Positions 31,275-39,092 of a stretch of 64,000 nt of DNA are shown here, in pieces (positions within the stretch are counted from its first letter, which is position 1; the number at the start of each line of letters is the position of its first letter). The position numbers and the translations under genes are program-made. Source of the DNA: Streptomyces sp. CB02980 (lineage in GTDB: Bacteria; Actinomycetota; Actinomycetes; Streptomycetales; Streptomycetaceae). The stretch is from NCBI RefSeq assembly GCF_014451325.2, contig NZ_JACSCH020000009.1, positions 62,001 to 126,000 on the forward strand, in the 5' to 3' direction. The notes below the pieces were generated by a model. It was not told the origin of the DNA. It was given only the letters and a program-made list of their open reading frames with translations, and did no database searches.

Positions 31275-31703
31275 ATGCGAATCCCCCCTCGATTCACCCT
31301 CGCCGGCGGTGTCGCCGCCGTCCTCGTCTCCTCCCTCCTCCTCGGCGCCCCCGCCACCGCCGCCGCCCCGGCCCCCGCGCCCGCCACCGTCGTGACCTCG
31401 GTCGCTGCCACCGCGGCCGTCGGGGACATCTGCTACTCCGACCTCCCCAGCCAGGCGTACACGACCCTCCGTCTGATCGACGCGGGCGGCCCCTTCCCGT
31501 ACAGCCAGGACGGCTCCGTCTTCCAGAACCGGGAGCGGATCCTGCCGGCCCACTCGCTCGGCTACTACCACGAGTACACGGTCAAGACCCCCGGGTCCTC
31601 CACCCGCGGCGCCCGCCGGATCGTGACCGGCGACTCGGCGCAGGAGGACTACTACACGTCCGACCACTACGCGTCCTTCGACCTGATCGACCACGGCTGC
31701 TGA
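31275..31703 (+). CDS. Secreted guanyl-specific ribonuclease (RNase Sa family)
   Basis: A 142-residue secreted microbial ribonuclease that cleaves RNA after guanosine. A Sec signal peptide of about 30 residues ('LAGGVAAVLVSSLLLGAPATAAA') is followed by a mature domain very close to RNase Sa of Streptomyces aureofaciens: 'PFPYSQDGSVFQNRE', 'YYHEYTV' and 'DHYASFDLIDHGC'. Active residues align as Glu100 (Sa E54), Arg111, Arg115 and His131 (Sa H85); the two Cys form the expected disulfide. No barstar-type inhibitor gene is adjacent, so protection would come from export alone or a distant gene. Confidence 0.95.
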   Translation: MRIPPRFTLAGGVAAVLVSSLLLGAPATAAAPAPAPATVVTSVAATAAVGDICYSDLPSQAYTTLRLIDAGGPFPYSQDGSVFQNRERILPAHSLGYYHEYTVKTPGSSTRGARRIVTGDSAQEDYYTSDHYASFDLIDHGC

Positions 31704-31718
31704 GCCCGCCCGAAAGGG

Positions 31719-33263
31719 TCAGGCGCGGCGCGGGGACGTCCATTCCAGGCGGGTCCTGACCCGGGGATCGTGGACGTACTCCAGGGCGGCGAGCGCCGTC
31801 TCCCGCGCCGCACCCTCCGGGTCGCCGTCCGCCAGGGCCGAGGCCAGCGCGTCGACGGCGCGCGGGTCCTGACGGATCGCGAGCCCGCGCGCGGCCTCCG
31901 CCGCCGTCTCCGGATCGGTGTCGCCGAGCCGCTCCGCGAGCCCCTCCCGCACCAGAGGGGTGTCGTCGGGCAGCTCGGCGAGCGCGAGCGTCGCCCAGTC
32001 CCGTACCCGCGCGTCCCCGTCCCGGCTGAGCGCGAGCAGCACCCCGAGCGCCTCCAGGTGCCCGGCCGGCACGATCCCGGCGAGGGCCCCCGCGACCGCC
32101 CGCCGGACGGCCGCGTCGGGATGCCCGGCCGCGGCGAGGAGTTCGGGTACCGCCGCCGGGTCACCGCACTCCCCGAGCGCCGACACCACCGACAGGACCG
32201 GCTCCCGCGCCGGCACCGGCGAAGACCCCGGCCCCCGCGCCGACGGAACACGCCGGCGCCCCGCGGGCCCCGGCTCCGCCGGCCCCGCCACCGTCACCTC
32301 CGCCGCGAGCCGGCGCAGCACCGGGACCGCGCTCGGCGCGAAGCCCGGCAGCGCGCCGAGCACCCGCGCGCCCAGCGCCCGGCGCAGCGGGTCGCGGTAC
32401 GCGCACCACGCGGCCGCCGCCACGAACGTCTCCTCGTCGGCCCGGCCGGCGAGTTCGGCCACCGCCGTCGTCCAGTCGTCGAGCTCCGGATCGCCGCAGC
32501 GCAACGCCCGCGCCGCCAGCTCCTCGTGCGAGGTGTGCAGCCCGAGCGCCGCCTCGATGAGCGTGGCGATCGCCGCGTGCCCGGTCTGGCGGTCGTCGCC
32601 GCGGCCGGGCGCGCCGTCCTCCCGCAGCAGCTCGACGACCACCGTCACCCCGCCGTCCTCGCGGACCCGGCGGACCACCGCCTCGTACGTCTGGCCGCCC
32701 TCGTTCCCCGCGACGAGTCCGCGCCGCAGCTCGGCCGCCATGTCGACGCCGATCCAGCGCCGGGCCTCCCGCAGCGCGGCCTCCCGGGAGTCCGCCCCGT
32801 GGTCGAGCAGCGCCCGTACGCAGCCGGTGGAGCCGCGCCGGGCGGCGGCCACCAGCGGCAGGATCCCGTCGGGCCCGCGCCGGTCGGGGTCGGCCCCGTA
32901 CTCGAGCAGCACGCGCGCCGTGTCCGTGTGCCCGAGCCGCAGGGCCCAGGCGAGGGCCGTGAAGCCGTACGCCTCCTCCTGGTCGGGCGCGGCGCCCGCC
33001 GCGAGCAGGGCCCGTACCACCTCGGTGTGCCCGCCGACCGCCGCCCCGCAGAGGGGCAGGTCGTCGCCCTCCGCGCCGCTGCCCCGGCCGGGATCCGCCC
33101 CGGCGGCCAGCAGCACCCGCACGATTCCGGCCTCGTTGCCGACGGCCGCCCGGTACAGCGCGGTCTCCTCGTCCTCCAGGCCCTCGGGGTCGGCCCCGTC
33201 CCGCAGGGCCAGTACGGCCCCGTCCTCGTCCCCGTCACGGATGGCGTCGAACAGCGTGCTCAT
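31719..33263 (-). CDS. Ankyrin-repeat plus HEAT-repeat protein
   Basis: A 514-residue repeat protein with no signal peptide. The N-terminal about 180 residues are ankyrin repeats ('ETALYRAAVGNEAGIVRVLL', 'LLAAGAAPDQEEAYGFTALA', 'VLLEYGADPDRRGPDGILPL'). From about residue 300 HEAT-like repeats follow ('PAAVPELLAAAGHPDAAVRR', 'GVLLALSRDGDARVRDWATL'). A Pro/Gly/Arg-rich linker near 345-370 separates them. It is probably a scaffold for protein contacts. ATG at 33263 starts homology ('MSTLFDAIRDGDE'); upstream in-frame codons are Arg/Gly-rich leader. Partners are unknown. Confidence 0.85.
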   Translation of the reverse strand: MSTLFDAIRDGDEDGAVLALRDGADPEGLEDEETALYRAAVGNEAGIVRVLLAAGADPGRGSGAEGDDLPLCGAAVGGHTEVVRALLAAGAAPDQEEAYGFTALAWALRLGHTDTARVLLEYGADPDRRGPDGILPLVAAARRGSTGCVRALLDHGADSREAALREARRWIGVDMAAELRRGLVAGNEGGQTYEAVVRRVREDGGVTVVVELLREDGAPGRGDDRQTGHAAIATLIEAALGLHTSHEELAARALRCGDPELDDWTTAVAELAGRADEETFVAAAAWCAYRDPLRRALGARVLGALPGFAPSAVPVLRRLAAEVTVAGPAEPGPAGRRRVPSARGPGSSPVPAREPVLSVVSALGECGDPAAVPELLAAAGHPDAAVRRAVAGALAGIVPAGHLEALGVLLALSRDGDARVRDWATLALAELPDDTPLVREGLAERLGDTDPETAAEAARGLAIRQDPRAVDALASALADGDPEGAARETALAALEYVHDPRVRTRLEWTSPRRA

Positions 33264-33433
33264 GCGCCGACCCTGACCCGCCGTCCGGTCCTGGCGCAAA
33301 TCGATTCCCACCCCCACCGCCGCGCGCCGCCCCCGATCCCCGCCCCGCCTCCCGTCCCTCACTCCTCGCCCGGCTCCCCGCCCCGTCTCCGGTCCCGTGG
33401 CCCGCTCGTACGCCTGTGCCAGAATCGGGCCGC

Positions 33434-33928
33434 ATGACGCACGATCACGATCACGGTCGGGACGGCGCGACGCTCAGCGTCGGCCACGGGGACACCGCAC
33501 TCGCGAAGGCCCTGGAGCAGGGGCTCGACGCCTTCAACTTCGCGGCCACGAACACCACCCCCGAGGACCAGGGCGAGCTGTCAGTGAAGGCGGTCGACGA
33601 GAACGGCGAGCTGATCGGCGGGCTCACCGGCTGGACCTGGAGCGGCCTCTTCGGCATCGACATGCTGTGGGTCCGCGAGGACAGCCGGCAGGACGGCTGG
33701 GGGAGCCGCCTCCTGCGCGCCGCCGAGGGCGAGGCGCGGCGGCGCGGCTGCGACCGCGCCACCGTCTCGTCGTTCACCTTCCAGGCCCCGGACTTCTACC
33801 GGCGGCACGGCTACGTCGAGACCGGCCGGGTGCTCGGCATCCCCGGCGGCGCCGAGGACGTCCACTTCCACAAGAGCCTGGTCCAGGCCCCGCCCGGGAA
33901 CCAGGGGCCGCCCCCTTCGGAGGGCTAA
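33434..33928 (+). CDS. GNAT family N-acetyltransferase
   Basis: A 164-residue acetyl-CoA-dependent acetyltransferase. The acetyl-CoA-binding segment reads 'DMLWVREDSRQDGWGSRLLR' followed by 'AAEGEARRRGC', and the late strand 'APDFYRRHGYVETGRVLG' is characteristic. A His-rich N terminus ('MTHDHDHGRDG') precedes the fold. ATG at 33434 is chosen; a -10-like CAGAAT about ten bases upstream suggests a short or absent leader. The stop overlaps the convergent metallopeptidase gene by four bases. Substrate unknown. Confidence 0.88.
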   Translation: MTHDHDHGRDGATLSVGHGDTALAKALEQGLDAFNFAATNTTPEDQGELSVKAVDENGELIGGLTGWTWSGLFGIDMLWVREDSRQDGWGSRLLRAAEGEARRRGCDRATVSSFTFQAPDFYRRHGYVETGRVLGIPGGAEDVHFHKSLVQAPPGNQGPPPSEG

Positions 33929-34809
33929 CCCGCGCACTCCAGCACCGTCCGGCACACCCCGCACCGGGCCTTCAGCGCCCGGCCCGCCGGGATCCGCAGG
34001 CGCTGCCGGCAGACCGGGCAGAGGAACGAGACGCCGGTCGCGGGCGCCCCGCCCGTGAAGGCGTACGGGGCGCCCTCGCCGGCCCGGCCCCGGCGCCGCT
34101 CCCAGCCGTACCGGCGGCGCTCGGCCCAGCCCGCCCCGGCGAGCGGCGGCGCCGCCCGCTCCCGGTCGGCCTCGGCCCGGCCCCGTACCCAGGCCTCGTA
34201 CGCCACCGCGCTGGTGAACCACGGTGACGGGTCCTCGCCGAACACCTCGGCCCGCTTGGCGAGGACGTAGCCGAACTCCTCCGGGGTCAGATAGCCGAGC
34301 TTCTGGCTCTCCACACCGTCCTGCCGGTACGCGTCGAGCAGCAGCCACCCGGCGCCCAGGTACGTGGTGACCACGTCGGTGAGGATCTCGTTCTCCGCGG
34401 TCCCGGGGAAGCCGAGGCCGAGCCGGTGCAGCAGGACATGGGTGATCTCGTGGGCGAGGGCCGCGCCGATGTCCCGGCGGCGGGTCCGGAAGCGGTCGTT
34501 GAGCTCCACGAAGTACTCGGGCCCCGCGGCGAGTTCGACGGCCGCCGCGTGCTCCATCGGCCGGAAGCTCACCACCAGGCGCGCCTCGGGCAGCCGCAGG
34601 TGCCGGACCAGGGCGCGGGCCACCCGCTGGGTGCCGAGATGCAGGTCCTCGTCGTCCCCGAGGGCCACGTCGGCGGGCGGCACGCTCGTCGGGTGGCGGT
34701 GTACGCCGTCGGGGGAGAGGCGCCGGTAGAGCGCGGTGAGTGAGGCCCCGACGGTGGCGCGGTGCGGAAAGCCGTGGGCGACGCGGTCGCCCTCCTGACG
34801 GTTCGGCAT
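33925..34809 (-). CDS. Putative zinc metallopeptidase with C-terminal zinc ribbon
   Basis: A 294-residue cytoplasmic protein. The zincin motif 'HEITHVLLHRLG' (about residues 122-133) with a downstream acidic residue in 'NEILTDVVTTYLG' suggests an active metallopeptidase. The C terminus carries a four-Cys ribbon 'CPVCRQRLRIPAGRALKARC' plus 'GVC'. The layout of a peptidase core followed by a zinc ribbon is reminiscent of SprT-like proteins, but the match is only structural. It is convergent with the GNAT gene and divergent from the trypsin gene. Function is not established. Confidence 0.75.
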   Translation of the reverse strand: MPNRQEGDRVAHGFPHRATVGASLTALYRRLSPDGVHRHPTSVPPADVALGDDEDLHLGTQRVARALVRHLRLPEARLVVSFRPMEHAAAVELAAGPEYFVELNDRFRTRRRDIGAALAHEITHVLLHRLGLGFPGTAENEILTDVVTTYLGAGWLLLDAYRQDGVESQKLGYLTPEEFGYVLAKRAEVFGEDPSPWFTSAVAYEAWVRGRAEADRERAAPPLAGAGWAERRRYGWERRRGRAGEGAPYAFTGGAPATGVSFLCPVCRQRLRIPAGRALKARCGVCRTVLECAG

Positions 34810-34868
34810 ACGGGACCCCCCCTCTGGCCCATTTTACGGTCCGGTGCGGTGTGGCTGAAAAGGCTTCC

Positions 34869-34898
34869 TTGTGGGGGCAGTTGAGAGTTGTCCATAAT
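34869..34898 (+). promoter_or_regulatory. Promoter of the secreted trypsin gene
   Basis: -35 TTGTGG (34869-34874) and -10 CATAAT (34893-34898) with an 18-base spacer. About 40 bases upstream, TGGCCCATTT (34825-34834) matches the AdpA consensus (TGGCSNGWWY) in all but one position; the S. griseus trypsin gene is known to depend on AdpA. Confidence 0.55.
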
Positions 34899-34966
34899 CC
34901 GGACATGACTTGACGGGCGCATGTCATCGCCTGTCGAGGCAACCCCCCATGAGAGAAGGCAGACAC

Positions 34967-35749
34967 GTGAATCAGAACCGAATGGTCCGTGCGCTCCAGA
35001 AGCTCGCCGCGGCCGGCGCCGTCGTCCTGGCGGCCGTCAGCCTCCAGCCCACCACCGCCTCCGCCGCCCCCGCCCCCGTCGTCGGAGGCACCCGCGCCGC
35101 CCAGGGCGAGTTCCCCTGGATGGTCCGGCTCTCCATGGGCTGTGGCGGCTCGCTGATCACCCCGCAGGTCGTCCTCACCGCGGCCCACTGTGTGAGCGGC
35201 TCCGGCAACAACACCAGCATCACCGCCACCGCCGGAGTCGTGGACCTGCAGAGCAGCAGCGCGATCAAGGTCAAGTCCACCAAGGTCCTCCAGGCCCCCG
35301 GCTACAACGGCAAGGGCAAGGACTGGGCGCTGATCAAGCTCGCCAGCCCGATCACCTCGCTGCCCAACCTGAAGATCGCCGAGACCACGGCGTACAACAG
35401 CGGCACCTTCACCGTGGCCGGCTGGGGCGCCGCCCGTGAGGGCGGCGGCCAGCAGCGCTACATGCTCAAGGCGAACGTGCCGTTCGTCTCGGACGCCTCC
35501 TGCCAGAACTCGTACGGCAGCGACCTCGTCCCCGCCGAGGAGATCTGCGCCGGCTTCAGCCAGGGCGGCGTCGACACCTGCCAGGGCGACTCCGGCGGCC
35601 CCATGTTCCGCAAGGACAACGCCGGAGCGTGGGTCCAGGTCGGCATCGTGAGCTGGGGCGAGGGCTGCGCCCGCGCCGGCTACCCGGGCGTCTACACGGA
35701 GGTCTCGACCTTCGCCTCCGCGATCAAGTCGGCCGCGGCCACGCTGTAG
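34967..35749 (+). CDS. sprT: Secreted trypsin-like serine protease (S. griseus trypsin family)
   Basis: A 260-residue secreted trypsin, very close to Streptomyces griseus trypsin. A Sec signal peptide ending near 'TTASAA' and a four-residue 'APAP' propeptide precede mature 'VVGGTRAAQGEFPWMVR'. The catalytic triad is His74 ('TAAHC'), Asp119 ('KDWALI') and Ser209 ('GDSGGP'); Asp203 in 'DTCQG' sets cleavage after Arg/Lys. GTG at 34967 follows AAGG; the ATG at 34949 is a less likely start. It has its own promoter and stands alone. Such proteases are made at aerial-growth stage. Confidence 0.95.
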   Translation: MNQNRMVRALQKLAAAGAVVLAAVSLQPTTASAAPAPVVGGTRAAQGEFPWMVRLSMGCGGSLITPQVVLTAAHCVSGSGNNTSITATAGVVDLQSSSAIKVKSTKVLQAPGYNGKGKDWALIKLASPITSLPNLKIAETTAYNSGTFTVAGWGAAREGGGQQRYMLKANVPFVSDASCQNSYGSDLVPAEEICAGFSQGGVDTCQGDSGGPMFRKDNAGAWVQVGIVSWGEGCARAGYPGVYTEVSTFASAIKSAAATL

Positions 35750-35824
35750 CGGATCGCAGATCGCATGGACAGGTGCCCCGGAGCGGCCTCGGCTCCGGGG
35801 CACCGTCGCGCGCCCGGCCCCCTT

Positions 35825-35985
35825 GCCCGCGTGAAGGCTCGGACTGCCCGTGCGAAGGCTCGGGGGCCGCCGAGCTCGACGCCCGGCTCCCTTGCCCGTG
35901 CGAAGGCTCAGGGGCCGCCGAGCTCGACGCCCGGCCCCCCTTCCCGGTGTGAAGGCATCAAAGGACGCCGAGCTCGACGCCCGGC
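35825..35985 (-). repeat. 48-bp tandem repeats copying the beta-galactosidase gene end
   Basis: Three and a half units of about 48 bp share GCCGAGCTCGACGCCCGGC at 35869, 35917 and 35967. The last is the true 3' end of the GH35 gene (residues PGVELGVL and stop). The two distal copies preserve the same codons and an in-register TGA. A further partial unit begins at 35825. This fills most of the 208-bp gap between the trypsin and beta-galactosidase genes; no gene was seen in it. Confidence 0.85.
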
Positions 35986-37718
35986 TGCCCGGCCCCCTCC
36001 AGCTCCAGCGCCCACACCTCGTTCGCGCCCTCCCGCAGCACCGGGCCCGGCACGAACAGCGCGTCCTGCGGCCCCGCCGACCAGTACCGGCCGAGGCAGA
36101 AGCCGTTCACCCACACGAAGCCCCGGGCACCGCCCGGCAGCCGCAGCCACGCGTCCCCCGCCCCGGTCACCTCCAGCGTCCCCCGGTAGAGGCCCGGACC
36201 GCTCCGGTCCGCCGCCGGCTCGAAGCGCACCTTGTCCACGGCCGCCGCCTCGAAGGCGTCGAGGCGCAGCGCCCGGGACCGGAACCCGTGCAGATACTGC
36301 CGCTCGTGCCGTACGCCCCCGGTGATCCCCTTCGGCTCCGCGAGCCGCGGCCCGTAGTTGACCCGGCCGAGCGATTCCACCCACAGGTCGACGACCGCCG
36401 GACCCGCCACCGGCTCGGGCAGGGACACGTCCTCCCCGTCCGTCGTGTCGAGCACCCCCGCCGGGGCCCCGTCGACGTACACCACGGCCCGGTCCCGCAG
36501 ACCCGTCACGCCCAGCGGATACGGCTGCCGCGGCCCCGGCACCGCCACCCGGTAACGGACCAGGCCCCGGTCCACACCGAGCTGCTCGAAGGTCGGCGGC
36601 ACCGGTGTCACCGCCTCCTCGTCGCCGAGCACCTCAAGGACCGTCTCCGGCGGAGCCCACCCGTCGAAGGCGCCGGACACCGGGCCCGCGAGCCGGGCCG
36701 GGGGCTCCGGGACCTCCGGCAGCGGCCCCTCCGCGTACGCCGAGAGCACCTCGCGGAAGCGCCAGAACTTCTCCGTCGGCCGCCCCGCCTCGTCCACCGG
36801 CGCGTCGTAGTCGTACGAGGTCACCGTCGCCCGCAGCGGCCCGTCGTGCAGGTCACCGGCCCGGTTCGCGCCGGCCCGGCCGCCGAAGTTCGTGCCCCCG
36901 TGCGCCATGTAGACATTGACCGAGGCCCCGCACTCCAGGATCTCCCGCAGCGCCTCCGCCGCGTCCCCCGCCTCCCGCACCGCGTGCTCCGTGCCCCAGT
37001 GGTCGAACCAGCCGCACCAGAACTCCATGCACATCAGCGGCCCCGACGGCTGGTGGCGCCGCAGCGTCGCGAAGCCCTCCCGCGCGCCCGAGCCGAAGTT
37101 CGCCGTCGCGAGCACCCCCGGCACCGAGCCGCCCGTCAGCATGTGGTCCTCGGGACCGTCCGAGGTGAACAGCGGAACGCTCACCCCACAGCCCCGCAAC
37201 AGCTCGGCCACCCATTCCAGATAGCCCCGGTCGCTGCCGTAACTGCCGTACTCGTTCTCCACCTGCACCAGGACCACCGGCCCGCCCCGGTCGATCTGCC
37301 GCTCCACCACCTGCGGAAGCAGCCGCCGGAACCAGTCCTCCACCGGGGCCAGGAACTCCGGGTCCAGGGTCCGCACCCGCCGCCCCAGCGGGCCGGTCAG
37401 CCAGTGCGGCAGACCGCCGTTCTCCCACTCGGCGCAGATGTACGGCCCCGGGCGCACGATCGCCCACAGGCCCGCCCGCGCCACCGCGTCCAGGAACCGG
37501 CCGAGGGCGTCCGCGTCCGCGTACCGCCCCGGCTCCGGCTCGTGCAGATTCCAGGGGACGTACGTCTCGACGCAGTTGAGGCCCATCGCACGCAGCATCC
37601 CGAGCCGGTGCTCCCACTGCTCCTCGTGCACCCGGAAGTAGTGCAACGCCCCCGACAGGAGGCGCACCGGCCGACCGTCGAGCAGAAAGTCCTCGTCACC
37701 CACAGCGAACGTGCTCAT
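35958..37718 (-). CDS. Glycoside hydrolase family 35 beta-galactosidase
   Basis: A 586-residue GH35 enzyme that removes terminal beta-galactose. The start of the TIM barrel is 'LLSGALHYFRV' and 'CVETYVPWNLHEPEPGRY'; the acid/base is Glu156 in 'VENEYGSYG' and the nucleophile Glu232 in 'CMEFWCGWFDHWG'. C-terminal beta domains with 'GFVWVNGFCLGRYW' follow. No signal peptide is present, so it is intracellular and would act on imported galactosides, although no sugar transporter lies nearby. It is divergent from an AraC regulator, its likely activator. Confidence 0.95.
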   Translation of the reverse strand: MSTFAVGDEDFLLDGRPVRLLSGALHYFRVHEEQWEHRLGMLRAMGLNCVETYVPWNLHEPEPGRYADADALGRFLDAVARAGLWAIVRPGPYICAEWENGGLPHWLTGPLGRRVRTLDPEFLAPVEDWFRRLLPQVVERQIDRGGPVVLVQVENEYGSYGSDRGYLEWVAELLRGCGVSVPLFTSDGPEDHMLTGGSVPGVLATANFGSGAREGFATLRRHQPSGPLMCMEFWCGWFDHWGTEHAVREAGDAAEALREILECGASVNVYMAHGGTNFGGRAGANRAGDLHDGPLRATVTSYDYDAPVDEAGRPTEKFWRFREVLSAYAEGPLPEVPEPPARLAGPVSGAFDGWAPPETVLEVLGDEEAVTPVPPTFEQLGVDRGLVRYRVAVPGPRQPYPLGVTGLRDRAVVYVDGAPAGVLDTTDGEDVSLPEPVAGPAVVDLWVESLGRVNYGPRLAEPKGITGGVRHERQYLHGFRSRALRLDAFEAAAVDKVRFEPAADRSGPGLYRGTLEVTGAGDAWLRLPGGARGFVWVNGFCLGRYWSAGPQDALFVPGPVLREGANEVWALELEGAGQPGVELGVL

Positions 37719-37754
37719 GGCCTCACCCTCGCCCTCTGGCGGCGAAGCGGTCCA

Positions 37755-37780
37755 TGGACAAAGATCGTCGCAGTTTGGAC
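37755..37780. promoter_or_regulatory. Possible AraC-type half-sites in the GH35/araC spacer
   Basis: TGGAC occurs at 37755-37759 and 37776-37780, as direct repeats 21 bases (two helical turns) apart, each followed by an AT-richer stretch (AAAGATC and GTTAGAG). This is the usual arrangement of AraC-family half-sites. They lie in the 118-bp spacer between the divergent beta-galactosidase and regulator genes. Confidence 0.45.
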
Positions 37781-37836
37781 GTTAGAGCCCGCCCGGTCCC
37801 GATCCGCCGGAGGGGCCTGGGGAGGGGCACCACCGC

Positions 37837-38724
37837 ATGTACCACACCTGGATGCGCTACTTCACGCCCAGCCCCGTCCACCACCGCCTCGGCCTCGTCT
37901 GCCTCGGCGTCGGACTCCAGCACGGCACCCTGCCCACCGTCGGGCCCCGCACCCTCGACCACCACGTGGCCGTCGTCGTCTCCGCCGGCAGCGGCTGGCA
38001 CCGGGGCCCCGACGGGCGCCGCACCACCGTCACCGCACCCGCCCTCCTCTGGCTGACCCCCGGCACCCCCCACCACTACGGCGCCGACCCCGGCACCGGC
38101 TGGGACGAGGCCTTCGTCGACTTCTCCGGGCCCGCCACCGCCACCTACACCGAACTCGGCTACATCGAACCCGACCGGCCCGTCGTCCCCCTCGCCGACG
38201 CCGCGCCCGCCCGCGCCGCCATCGGCCGGATCGCCCGCGCCGCCCGCGCCGGCAACCCCCTCCTGGAGGTCGAGACCGGCGCCGCCGTCCACGAACTCCT
38301 CGTCGCGCTCCGCCGGGCCCGCGCCGACACCAACGCCGACGGCGACCCCGTCCTCGCCGCCCTCGCCCGCGACGCCTTCCAGCCGCTCTCCGTCGCCGAA
38401 CACGCCACCCGGCACGGCATGACCGCCGCCGAGCTGCGGACGGCCGTCCGCCGGGCCGCCGGGTGCAGCCCCAAGGACTACCTGCTCACCGTGCGTCTCG
38501 GCCGCGCCAAGGAACTCCTCGCCGCCACCGAGCTGCCCGTCGCCGCCGTCGCCCGCCGCGTCGGCTACGACGACCCGGCCTACTTCTCCCGGCTCTTCAC
38601 CCGCCGGGTCGGCACCGCCCCCATCCGCTTCCGCGAGCAGCAGGGACGGTCGGTGCACGGCGGCTGGAGCAACACCGTTCCGGATCCCGAACACCCGCCC
38701 ACGATCCTCCCGAGATCCGTCTAA
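37837..38724 (+). CDS. AraC family transcriptional regulator
   Basis: A 295-residue regulator with an N-terminal cupin sugar-sensing domain ('HHVAVVVSAGSGWHRG', 'LLWLTPGTPHHYG') and two C-terminal helix-turn-helix units ('LSVAEHATRHGMTAAELRTA' and 'PVAAVARRVGYDDPAYFSRL'). The final 'FTRRVGTAPIRFRE' is the family signature. GGGGAGGGG precedes the ATG. It is divergent from the GH35 gene, so it probably activates it in response to a galactoside. It ends just before the chorismate mutase gene. Confidence 0.9.
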   Translation: MYHTWMRYFTPSPVHHRLGLVCLGVGLQHGTLPTVGPRTLDHHVAVVVSAGSGWHRGPDGRRTTVTAPALLWLTPGTPHHYGADPGTGWDEAFVDFSGPATATYTELGYIEPDRPVVPLADAAPARAAIGRIARAARAGNPLLEVETGAAVHELLVALRRARADTNADGDPVLAALARDAFQPLSVAEHATRHGMTAAELRTAVRRAAGCSPKDYLLTVRLGRAKELLAATELPVAAVARRVGYDDPAYFSRLFTRRVGTAPIRFREQQGRSVHGGWSNTVPDPEHPPTILPRSV

Positions 38725-38735
38725 GCTCGCAGATC

Positions 38736-39092
38736 ATGAGTGAGTCCCCGCGCCCCCACCAGCCCACCTCGTCCCCGGCCCCGGCCCCGTCCCAGCCCGA
38801 CGAGGACGTACGGGCCGAGCTGACCCGGCTGCGCGAAAGCATCGACAACATCGACGCGGCGGTCGTGCACATGCTCGCCGAGCGCTTCAAGTGCACCCAG
38901 CAGGTCGGCGTCCTCAAGGCCGAGCACCAGCTGCCGCCCGCCGACCCGGCCCGCGAGGCCCGGCAGATCGCCCGGCTGCGGGAACTCGCCGGGAGCGCGA
39001 AACTGGACCCGGCCTTCGCGGAGAAACTGCTGAACTTCATCATCGCGGAGGTCATCCGCCACCACGAGACGATTGCGGACGGAGCACGCTGA
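38736..39092 (+). CDS. Chorismate mutase (AroQ class)
   Basis: A 118-residue all-helical chorismate mutase that converts chorismate to prephenate for Phe/Tyr synthesis. After a Pro-rich N-terminal segment of about 25 residues, the core shows 'LTRLRESIDNIDAAVVHMLA', 'ERFKCTQQVGVLKAEHQLPP', 'REARQIARLRELA' and 'LLNFIIAEVIRHHE', with the Arg, Lys and Glu residues typical of AroQ active sites. The stop overlaps the asparaginase start by one base (TGATG). The pairing with asparaginase is an operon without an obvious metabolic link. Confidence 0.92.
   Translation: MSESPRPHQPTSSPAPAPSQPDEDVRAELTRLRESIDNIDAAVVHMLAERFKCTQQVGVLKAEHQLPPADPAREARQIARLRELAGSAKLDPAFAEKLLNFIIAEVIRHHETIADGAR

Noticed and set aside
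33925..34809. Metallopeptidase gene considered as a true SprT or ImmA (toxin-antitoxin peptidase)
   Set aside because: It has the HExxH motif but no helix-turn-helix partner gene as in ImmA/ImmR, and SprT-specific sequence was not recognised; left as putative metallopeptidase.
35749..35958. Plus-strand small open frames in the trypsin/beta-galactosidase gap
   Set aside because: They are translations of the 48-bp repeats and have no ribosome site.
35850..39092. A 1080-codon plus-strand open frame
   Set aside because: Antisense to the beta-galactosidase for most of its length and out of frame with the araC gene; only its last 118 codons (chorismate mutase, 38736-39092) are real.
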